From: Treponema sp.
Lineage (GTDB): Bacteria > Spirochaetota > Spirochaetia > Treponematales > Breznakiellaceae
DNA length: 12,158 bases
Direction of reading: 5' to 3'
NCBI GenBank assembly: GCA_031284105.1
Contig: JAITAN010000196.1
Coordinates: 1-12,158, forward strand
Shown: positions 7,509-12,158 of the stretch, one piece after another
Layout of the letters: each line of letters begins with the position of its first letter
How positions within the stretch are numbered: position 1 is the first letter of the stretch
Program-made: the position numbers and the translations under genes
The notes under the pieces: model-generated
Database searches by the model: none
Told to the model about the DNA's origin: nothing
Seen by the model: only the letters and a program-made list of their open reading frames with translations

Positions 7509-8194
7509 ATAGCTTTTTCGACCGCTTCAAGGTGTTCCTGAATAAACACATCATCAGGAGCCTTCTCCCGCGCTTTTTTGAGGCATTTTCTTGCCTCCGA
7601 TATTTTTCCATCTTTGTAATACGCCCAGCCCAGGGAGTCGAGGTATACGGGGCTGTCCGGTCTTTTTTCGACCGCGCGTTTGCAGAAACGGAGTCCTTTT
7701 TTTGCGTCCTGACCGGTATCGGCAAGGATGAAGCCAAGCCCATTCAGCGCGGTAAGGTTATTGGAATCAACACTCAGCGCCCGCTCATACCATTCTATTG
7801 CATCGGTATAGGACTGCTGCAACCATGCAGCGTACGCCAGCGTTACATATAATTGCACGGATTCAAAACCATTATTAACCAGCACGGTAAGCTCGTATTG
7901 TGCCTTTTTTGCCTTTTTAGTCATTATATACGCATACGCCAGCGTCATACGGCATTGATACACCCTCCGCTTGTCTTTAGCTTCCTTGATATATTTTTCA
8001 AGATACGGCTGGGCTTCCGCAAAACATTTGAGTTTCGCGTAACAAAGCCCCGTATAATACGCTAATTCGAGTATTTCATTAGTATCTTTGGTCTGCACTC
8101 TTAGAAAAACCCGTAAAGCGTTTTTCCAATCGCCTTTCTGAAAAAAGGCGACTCCTTCTTGGGTTACTATTACCGCTCCCGCGACTTCTTCCAC
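7505..8194 (-). CDS. Small TPR-repeat protein
   Basis: From the GTG at 8194 this is a 229-residue protein made almost wholly of tetratricopeptide repeats. Clear units are near 45-75 (LAYYTGLCYAKLKCFAEAQPY), 116-146 (YVTLAYAAWLQQSYTDAIEWY) and 183-216 (PVYLDSLGWAYYKDGKISEA), with weaker ones at about 11-40, 83-112 and 150-182. No signal peptide or membrane segment is seen, so it is probably cytoplasmic and acts in protein-protein contacts. The start is chosen because GAGGA (8209-8205) lies 10 bases upstream and the gene then begins 26 bases after the surE stop. An ATG at 8272 would overlap surE by 52 bases and adds a basic segment without TPR character. It ends in a 4-nt overlap with the exported NHL/VWA-like gene, whose own TPR segment suggests the two act together. 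Confidence 0.8.
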   Translation of the reverse strand: MEEVAGAVIVTQEGVAFFQKGDWKNALRVFLRVQTKDTNEILELAYYTGLCYAKLKCFAEAQPYLEKYIKEAKDKRRVYQCRMTLAYAYIMTKKAKKAQYELTVLVNNGFESVQLYVTLAYAAWLQQSYTDAIEWYERALSVDSNNLTALNGLGFILADTGQDAKKGLRFCKRAVEKRPDSPVYLDSLGWAYYKDGKISEARKCLKKAREKAPDDVFIQEHLEAVEKAI

Positions 8195-8220
8195 TGCTGA
8201 TAAATCCTCTTTTCCTCTAT

Positions 8221-8994
8221 TTAGTTTCTTGGCCGGAATGTTACGCCCGCGTGTTTCGGCGCTCCGGTACATATATCATTCACCGCAACCGGATGAATAA
8301 ACACCGGACTGACTGACGCCACATTCCGCGATACCGCATCGTAATCAGAACCTGCTTCAACCACGGTTTCCGCTGCGCCGGCGTTCACGAAGCAATATCG
8401 CTTGCGATCCGGCGCGTCAAACACTTCAATGCCATCCGTCTCATACATCCGCCGCGCCGGAAAGGTAATCTCCGAGCTTACGGCCCCGGAAGGGGTATTC
8501 GGAAGATTAACATTGATAAAAATATCTTCCTGCCAAAGCGCGGCGAATTCCTCTATATGCGCAACCGCGTACGCAATCGCGTTTTCCCAATACAGCGGCT
8601 TTGTTTCACCGGCAAGCGAATAAGCCACGGCCGGAATATGGTGCAAACTTGCCTGGCGCGCGGCCGCTGCGGTTCCTGAATACACGAGATCGGTACCCAG
8701 ATTCGCCCCGCGGTTAATACCGGACACCACAAGGTCAACGGTAAAAGGAAGCGCGCCCATAGCTGCCATCATTACGCAATCCGCCGGCGTGCCGGAACAC
8801 GCCCACATATTTTCTTCCCGTTTCTTCAACCGTACCGGTCCTGCTATAAAGGTAACGCAATGAGAAAAACCGGAACGCTCGCCTTCGGGCGCGATAACAT
8901 AGATAGTATGTTTCTTTGTTTTTTCCATTTCCCTAACAAACCGGATAAACCATTCAAAATCTATACCGTCGTCATTCGTCATCAATATATTCAT
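8221..8994 (-). CDS. surE: 5'/3'-nucleotidase SurE
   Basis: Metal-dependent phosphatase that removes phosphate from nucleoside 5'- and 3'-monophosphates; cytoplasmic, linked to stationary-phase survival in other bacteria. From the ATG at 8994 it has 257 residues, typical of the family. The N-terminus MNILMTNDDGI carries the metal ligands Asp8 and Asp9. Ser41 in GERSGFSHC and Asn94 in VVSGINRGANLG are the other conserved ligands, and YSGTAAAARQA (105-115) follows as expected. CSGTPADCVMMA at 66-77 is also diagnostic. The ATG overlaps the galK-like stop as ATGA. An ATG at 9009 adds five residues, but the AAGGAG at 9016-9011 is only one base from it and 15-16 bases from the chosen one, so neither spacing is ideal. 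Family alignment and the overlap favour 8994. Confidence 0.93.
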   Translation of the reverse strand: MNILMTNDDGIDFEWFIRFVREMEKTKKHTIYVIAPEGERSGFSHCVTFIAGPVRLKKREENMWACSGTPADCVMMAAMGALPFTVDLVVSGINRGANLGTDLVYSGTAAAARQASLHHIPAVAYSLAGETKPLYWENAIAYAVAHIEEFAALWQEDIFINVNLPNTPSGAVSSEITFPARRMYETDGIEVFDAPDRKRYCFVNAGAAETVVEAGSDYDAVSRNVASVSPVFIHPVAVNDICTGAPKHAGVTFRPRN

Positions 8995-10160
8995 ACGGAA
9001 ATCAAACATGCTCCTTGAGCGGGTACTACTTCATATATTATCGGACGAAAACCGAATATTCTCTCATAATCTTCAAGCCGTCTTTTATATTCCGGTATGG
9101 AACCTTCCTTGATAACGGCATACGTGCAGCCGCCGAACCCAAGCCCCGTCATTCTGGAGCCGGAAACGCCTTCGGTTTCCTGTCCGCGCTTTACAAGCCA
9201 GTCCGTTTCCGGGCATGATGCCTCGTAAAGATCGCGTAAACCTTCGTGAGAATGGAAGATGAGCCTAGAAAAGAGTTGAAAATCTTTTTTCTGAAGGGCG
9301 TCTTCAGCTTCGGAAATGCGGCGCATTTCCTGAATAACAAAGAGCATCCTTCTTTTGATTGTTTCAGATAATCCTCCCTGTAATTCAGGGAGGTTCACTG
9401 CCGTAAGCATCTTGTCGCTTATCTCTGTTAATTCTTTATGGGGAAAGAGCGTATCAAATCCCTTTCGCACGTCGTGCCGCCGCTGTCTCAGTTCCTGTTC
9501 AACGTTAATACGGGGCACCCGTGAATCCATTATCAGTATTTTATAGCCGGCAAGGTTCACCGGAACGATTCTTGATTCCTTTTTATGTTCATCGATGATA
9601 ATAAAACCGTCCTCTTTGGCGTTAAGGATGACAGAGTAGTCCACAGAAGAAACCGGTTTTCCGAAAAAGGCTTCTCGTTCTTTGATGAGCCTCCCGATGA
9701 GATCACGGTCGGTTATGGTTACCTTGAAGAGGGCGCGAAGCGCTACCGCAGCCGCCGTCTCCAGTGCTGTGGAAGATGCGAGCCCTATCTGTTGGGGGAT
9801 ATCCCCCAGTACGGTAATGTTAAGTCCTTTGACTAGACAACCTAATGATGCGAATACCTGAATCGCCGCTTTGATAAAGTTTGACCACCGGTCTTCCCGT
9901 TTGTATTTTAGGTTTGTGATGGAAGAGCGTTTGCGTTCATCGGTGTTTGCCGTAAAGAAACGCAGAGAATTATCTTTCCGTTGGCTGACCGCTACATATA
10001 CATACTTATCAATAGCGGAAGACAGGCATAAAGAGGATTTTGGTTCGCCGTGTTCACCCAAGAGATGTACTCTGCCCGGAGCGCGGGCAATGACAATCTG
10101 CCTGGACAGGCCGGCATCTGACTCATATTCCTTACGATGGATTTGTCCGATGTCCAACAT
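8991..10160 (-). CDS. galK: Galactokinase-like GHMP kinase
   Basis: Protein of 389 residues, the normal size of galactokinase, which makes galactose 1-phosphate from galactose and ATP. GHMP features: ARAPGRVHLLGEH at 25-37, the phosphate-binding motif IPQQIGLASSTALETAAA at 121-138, and the C-terminal TGLGFGGCTYAVI at 338-350. LYEASCPETDWLV (311-323) is strongly galactokinase-like. The sugar-binding signature normally reading GEHTDY is GEHGEP here (35-40), so the Asp that contacts galactose is missing. The region of the catalytic Asp, normally MDQ, reads SSVDYS with Asp174 kept. It therefore may phosphorylate another sugar or have relaxed specificity. The ATG is preceded by GAGGTG (10170-10165), a good ribosome binding site. 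It is first in the operon with surE (4-nt overlap). The galactokinase family call is firm, the substrate is not. Confidence 0.75.
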   Translation of the reverse strand: MLDIGQIHRKEYESDAGLSRQIVIARAPGRVHLLGEHGEPKSSLCLSSAIDKYVYVAVSQRKDNSLRFFTANTDERKRSSITNLKYKREDRWSNFIKAAIQVFASLGCLVKGLNITVLGDIPQQIGLASSTALETAAAVALRALFKVTITDRDLIGRLIKEREAFFGKPVSSVDYSVILNAKEDGFIIIDEHKKESRIVPVNLAGYKILIMDSRVPRINVEQELRQRRHDVRKGFDTLFPHKELTEISDKMLTAVNLPELQGGLSETIKRRMLFVIQEMRRISEAEDALQKKDFQLFSRLIFHSHEGLRDLYEASCPETDWLVKRGQETEGVSGSRMTGLGFGGCTYAVIKEGSIPEYKRRLEDYERIFGFRPIIYEVVPAQGACLISV

Positions 10161-10164
10161 TCCA

Positions 10165-10170
10165 CACCTC
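10165..10170 (-). promoter_or_regulatory. Ribosome binding site of the galK-like gene
   Basis: GAGGTG on the minus strand, four bases upstream of the ATG at 10160. It is the clearest Shine-Dalgarno sequence in the window and fixes this start. Confidence 0.7.
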
Positions 10171-10226
10171 TCTAATATAAACTAGCAGCCTGTTGCGCTT
10201 ATGGATTTTTACACCGCTAATAACGC

Positions 10227-10245
10227 AAAAATCCCGATTATCGGG
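10227..10245 (-). terminator. Terminator-like hairpin in the galK leader
   Basis: On the minus strand CCCGA (10245-10241), loop TAA, TCGGG (10237-10233), then A and five T residues (10231-10227). The stem is only five base pairs but GC-rich and directly followed by the T-run. It lies about 70 bases upstream of the galK ATG, so it would act as an attenuator on transcripts begun further upstream. Confidence 0.4.
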
Positions 10246-10290
10246 GGCTGCTGCCGTAGCGCTACGCGCTACTTAGGGAGTTTGCAAGGT

Positions 10291-10319
10291 AAAAAATCGT
10301 CTTGCAGGCGATTTTTTTT
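10291..10319. terminator. Bidirectional Rho-independent terminator hairpin
   Basis: AAAAAATCGTCT (10291-10302) pairs with AGGCGATTTTTT (10306-10317) around the triloop TGC, giving twelve pairs including one G-T. T-runs follow the stem on both strands (eight T on plus, six on minus). On the minus strand it could end antisense read-through from the large TPR gene or attenuate the galK transcript. On the plus strand no known gene ends here. The stem is A/T-rich outside its core, so strength is uncertain. Confidence 0.5.
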
Positions 10320-10370
10320 GGGGGGTTATGCGCGAAGCACAACAAACTCCTAGGGCGAAATGGCTGTAGC

Positions 10371-10585
10371 CAAGATTTATTCGCTCTTGTTGCTATACTA
10401 CATGAAAAGTAAAATTTATTCAATAGAATTCCGACAATATTTTTATAAAGGGGCCGTGTTAAAGGGGCGAGAGGGGGTATTGTCGTTAGTATGCGGAGAC
10501 GGACGAGCCGATCAAGAACCGTTTCAGATGCGTAAAGCGGCGTTTTGGGGGGCAATAGAATTTTATGTTGAGGCGGCGCGGGGGA
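10371..10585. other. Intergenic sequence, no supported gene
   Basis: Apart from the candidate promoter this stretch holds an 8-bp perfect inverted repeat, CGACAATA (10432-10439) and TATTGTCG (10478-10485). Open frames exist on both strands but both run into the tRNA gene and lack family resemblance or good ribosome binding sites. I see no RNA gene or insertion sequence. Confidence 0.4.
10395..10423 (-). promoter_or_regulatory. Candidate promoter for the galK-surE-TPR-NHL operon
   Basis: On the minus strand TTGAAT (10423-10418) and TAGTAT (10400-10395) are spaced by 17 bases, each matching four of six consensus positions. Transcription would start near 10388 and give a leader of about 230 bases containing the helices described at 10184-10370. 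It is weak, and an overlapping plus-strand TGCTATACT (10391-10399) looks like an extended -10 box, so the true orientation is unsure. Confidence 0.25.
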
Positions 10586-10614
10586 TTGACAAAAACGTAT
10601 GGTTTTGTTATGCT
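10586..10614 (+). promoter_or_regulatory. Promoter of tRNA-Pro
   Basis: TTGACA (10586-10591, perfect -35), 17-base spacer, then TATGCT (10609-10614) with an extended -10 TG one base upstream (10606-10607). Transcription should start near 10621, about five bases before the mature tRNA 5' end. Confidence 0.75.
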
Positions 10615-10625
10615 GTAAAAGTAAA

Positions 10626-10699
10626 CGGGCAATAGCGCAGGTGGTTAGCGTACAAGTCTGGGGGACTTGGGGTCCCCGGTTCAAATCCGGGTTGCCCGA
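10626..10699 (+). tRNA. tRNA-Pro (anticodon GGG)
   Basis: A 74-base cloverleaf. Acceptor stem CGGGCAA (10626-10632) with TTGCCCG (10692-10698), seven perfect pairs, then discriminator A at 10699. D-stem GCGC (10635-10638) with GCGT (10648-10651). Anticodon stem CAAGT with ACTTG, five perfect pairs, loop CTGGGGG with anticodon GGG at 10660-10662. Five-base variable loop. T-stem CCCGG with CCGGG around loop TTCAAAT. The C1-G72 pair and A73 are typical of bacterial proline tRNAs. CCA is not encoded, so it must be added after transcription. It reads CCC and CCU codons. It is the only plus-strand gene in the window and is a single-gene unit with its own promoter and terminator. Confidence 0.96.
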
Positions 10700-10730
10700 A
10701 TAAGGCGTTTAGTTGGAAGGTTTGGAAGGT

Positions 10731-10767
10731 AAGGCTGATCCCTAAAAGGGGGTCAGCCTTCTTTTTT
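10731..10767 (+). terminator. Rho-independent terminator of tRNA-Pro
   Basis: AAGGCTGATCCC (10731-10742) pairs with GGGGTCAGCCTT (10749-10760) over twelve base pairs with one T-G wobble and a six-base loop, followed by C and six T residues (10762-10767). It is strong and oriented for the plus strand. The minus strand lacks a T-run after the stem, so it should not stop the convergent TPR gene efficiently. Confidence 0.85.
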
Positions 10768-10790
10768 ATGCGCGTATGCCCGCCATACCC

Positions 10791-12158
10791 TTAATACCCC
10801 ATGCCCCGCAGCACTTCAAGGTTATTTCGCGCACCGGCATTGTTGGGGTTAAGCTGTAAAGCCTTCTCCCAGTCCGCACGGGCCCGGGCATAGTCCTTTT
10901 TGTAATAGTAGGCATTCCCCCGGCCATGGTACGCCAGCGCATAATTGGGGTTGAGTCTGAGGGCCTGGGTGTAGTCCGCAATCGCCTTGTCCTGTTCCCC
11001 TTTGTCTTTGTAGGCATTCCCCCGGTCATAGTACGCATTCGCATAATTGGGGTTGAGCCTGAGTGCCTGGGTGTAGTCCGCAATCGCCTTGTCCAGATCC
11101 CCTTTGTCAGCGTAGGCAATCCCCCGGTTATTGTACGCATACGCATAATTGGGGTCGAGCCTGAGGGCCTGGTTTAAGTCCGCAATCGCCTTGTCATACT
11201 CCCCTTTGTTGTTGTAGGTAAACCCCCGGTTATTGTACGCCTCCGCATAATTGGGGTTGAGCCTGAGGGCCTGGTTTAAGTCCGCAATCGCTTTGTCATG
11301 CTCCCCTTTGCCATTGTAGGCACTCCCCCGGTTATTGTACGCCTTCGTAAGATTGGGGTTGAGCCTGAGTGCCTGGTTGTAGTCCGCAATCGCCCTGTCC
11401 GGCTCCCCTTTGTCATCGTAGGCAACCCCCCGGTTACTGTACGCAGCCGCATAATTGGGGTTGAGCCTGAGCGCCTGGGTGTAGTCCGCAATCGCTCTGT
11501 CATGCTCCCCTTTGTTGTTGTAGGCATTCCCCCGGCCAAGGTACGCCTCCACAAAATTGGGGTTGAGCCTGAGCGCCTGATTTAAGTCCGCAATCGCCTT
11601 GTCATACTCCCCTTTGCGGTTGTAGGCAGCGCCCCGGTTATTGTACGCATACGCATAATTGGGGTTGAGCCTGATTGCCTGGGTGTAGTCCTCTATCGCC
11701 TTGTCATGCTCCCCTTTGCCATTGTAGGCATTCCCCCGGTTAAGGTACGCCGCCGCATAATTGGGGTTGAGCCTGATTGCCTGGTTTAAGTCCGCAATCG
11801 CCTTGTCATGCTCCCCTTTGTTAGAGTAGGCAAGACCCCGGTTATTGTACGCATCGGCATAATTGGGGTTGAGCCTGAGGGCCTGGTTGCAGTCCGCAAT
11901 CGTCTTGTCATACTCCCCTTTGTCAACGTAGGCGGCGCTCCGGATAAGGTAATACAGCGCATTGTCCGGCCACATCCGTATCAGACGGCTTGCGTCCGCG
12001 ATAGCCCCGTCGTAGTCTTTGAGTTCGTAATACGACCATGCCCGGTAGCGCAGGGAGGCCTCGTCGTCCGCCTGCACTTCCAGGGCGCGGGTAAAGTCCG
12101 CGGCGGCCTGCGCGTACCGCTTCGCCTCGTAGTGGGCAAAGCCCGCGTTAAAGTACGA
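10791..12158 (-). CDS. Large TPR-repeat protein, N-terminus beyond the window
   Basis: The frame is open to the window edge, so 455 C-terminal residues are seen and the start is missing. An internal GTG at 12077 is not a credible start, because the TPR pattern continues upstream of it (YFNAGFAHYEAKRYAQAAADF). About 13 consecutive 34-residue tetratricopeptide units are visible. The first three are diverged; the next ten follow the consensus NNRGxAYNxKGEYDKAIADL plus NQALRLNPN with few changes, and the last is again diverged (RADWEKALQLNPN). A short tail, NAGARNNLEVLRGMGY, ends the protein. Units alternate irregularly between ADLNQA and ADYTQA types. TPR arrays are protein-binding solenoids; the partner is unknown and no enzyme domain is in view. 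The gene converges with the tRNA. The N-terminus, out of view, may hold a signal peptide or a catalytic domain. Confidence 0.9.
   Translation of the reverse strand, partial: SYFNAGFAHYEAKRYAQAAADFTRALEVQADDEASLRYRAWSYYELKDYDGAIADASRLIRMWPDNALYYLIRSAAYVDKGEYDKTIADCNQALRLNPNYADAYNNRGLAYSNKGEHDKAIADLNQAIRLNPNYAAAYLNRGNAYNGKGEHDKAIEDYTQAIRLNPNYAYAYNNRGAAYNRKGEYDKAIADLNQALRLNPNFVEAYLGRGNAYNNKGEHDRAIADYTQALRLNPNYAAAYSNRGVAYDDKGEPDRAIADYNQALRLNPNLTKAYNNRGSAYNGKGEHDKAIADLNQALRLNPNYAEAYNNRGFTYNNKGEYDKAIADLNQALRLDPNYAYAYNNRGIAYADKGDLDKAIADYTQALRLNPNYANAYYDRGNAYKDKGEQDKAIADYTQALRLNPNYALAYHGRGNAYYYKKDYARARADWEKALQLNPNNAGARNNLEVLRGMGY
10840..11960 (-). repeat. Tandem 102-bp repeats encoding TPR units
   Basis: The DNA itself repeats every 102 bases. 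The marker 'ataattggggtt' or a close variant begins at 10941, 11043, 11145, 11247, about 11349, 11451, 11553, 11655, 11757 and 11859. Similarity at the DNA level, including at silent positions, is much higher than protein function alone demands. This points to recent duplication or gene conversion among units. Confidence 0.9.

Larger units (their letters stand above)
10184..10370 (-). promoter_or_regulatory. Structured leader or repeat element upstream of galK-like gene
   Basis: On the minus strand this stretch can form several helices. Helix A: TAGGAGTTTG (10352-10343) with CAAACTCCCTA (10284-10274, one bulged C), enclosed by GCTAC (10370-10366) with GTAGC (10272-10268). Helix B: AGTTTGTTGTGCTT (10348-10335) with AAGCGCAACAGGCT (10200-10187), 14 pairs including three G-T. 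A and B share AGTTTG and exclude each other. AGCAGCC (10252-10246) can also pair with GGCTGCT (10190-10184), competing with B. GTAGCGCTAC (10265-10256) is a perfect palindrome. Two terminator-like hairpins lie inside. This could be a regulatory leader of galK or a dispersed palindromic repeat; sequence alone does not decide. Confidence 0.35.

Noticed and set aside
10360..10635. 91-codon plus-strand open frame ending in the tRNA
   Set aside because: It contains the tRNA promoter and overlaps the tRNA 5' end. No ribosome binding site or known family.
10262..10684. 140-codon minus-strand open frame
   Set aside because: It runs antisense through the whole anticodon and acceptor region of the tRNA and through both strands of the terminator hairpin. 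It has no ribosome binding site and its composition looks random.
10766..11585. Long repetitive open frames in other frames and on the plus strand inside the TPR array
   Set aside because: They exist because the repeat length of 102 bases is a multiple of three, so any frame without a stop in one unit stays open in all. They lack start signals and family resemblance.
10840..11960. CRISPR-like regular repeats
   Set aside because: There are no unique spacers between short repeats. The whole 102-base unit is repeated and encodes TPR motifs in frame.

Overview
This window looks like a bacterial chromosome segment, most likely from a spirochaete of the Treponema type. That call is an inference. 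It rests on the combination of a galK-like kinase, surE, a cytoplasmic TPR protein and a secreted NHL/VWA-like protein in one overlapping cluster, and on the style of the TPR array. No rRNA or other phylogenetic marker is present. All recognisable protein genes lie on the minus strand. The only plus-strand gene is a tRNA.

Layout in minus-strand transcription order: (1) 12158-10791, the 3' part of a large TPR gene that enters from the window edge, with about ten near-identical 102-bp repeats. (2) 10626-10699 (+), tRNA-Pro(GGG) with its own -35/extended -10 promoter and a strong terminator. (3) 10161-10625, a gene-free stretch with nested inverted repeats and terminator-like hairpins that could form a structured leader for the next operon. 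(4) 10160-5418, a tightly coupled operon: galactokinase-like GHMP kinase, SurE nucleotidase (4-nt overlap), small TPR protein, and an exported TPR/NHL-propeller/VWA-like protein (4-nt overlap). (5) 5417-4834, non-coding or decayed sequence ending in a probable terminator and then a near-consensus promoter. (6) 4833-192, a second operon: SAM-dependent methyltransferase (apparently leaderless), DEAD-box RNA helicase with a DbpA-type C-terminal domain (4-nt overlap), a stand-alone RlmK-type 23S rRNA methyltransferase (9-nt gap), and NAD kinase (7-nt overlap). (7) 191-1, no convincing gene.

The second operon has a ribosome-biogenesis core, a helicase plus an rRNA methyltransferase, with NAD kinase and an unassigned methyltransferase attached. 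The first operon pairs small-molecule enzymes (sugar kinase, nucleotidase) with scaffold proteins (TPR, propeller), and its cellular purpose is not evident from sequence. I found no mobile element, CRISPR array or defence system. The points most worth checking are the galK leader with mutually exclusive helices, the leaderless methyltransferase start, the altered sugar-binding signature of the galactokinase homologue, the possible decayed gene behind the NHL/VWA-like gene, and the homogenised TPR array.
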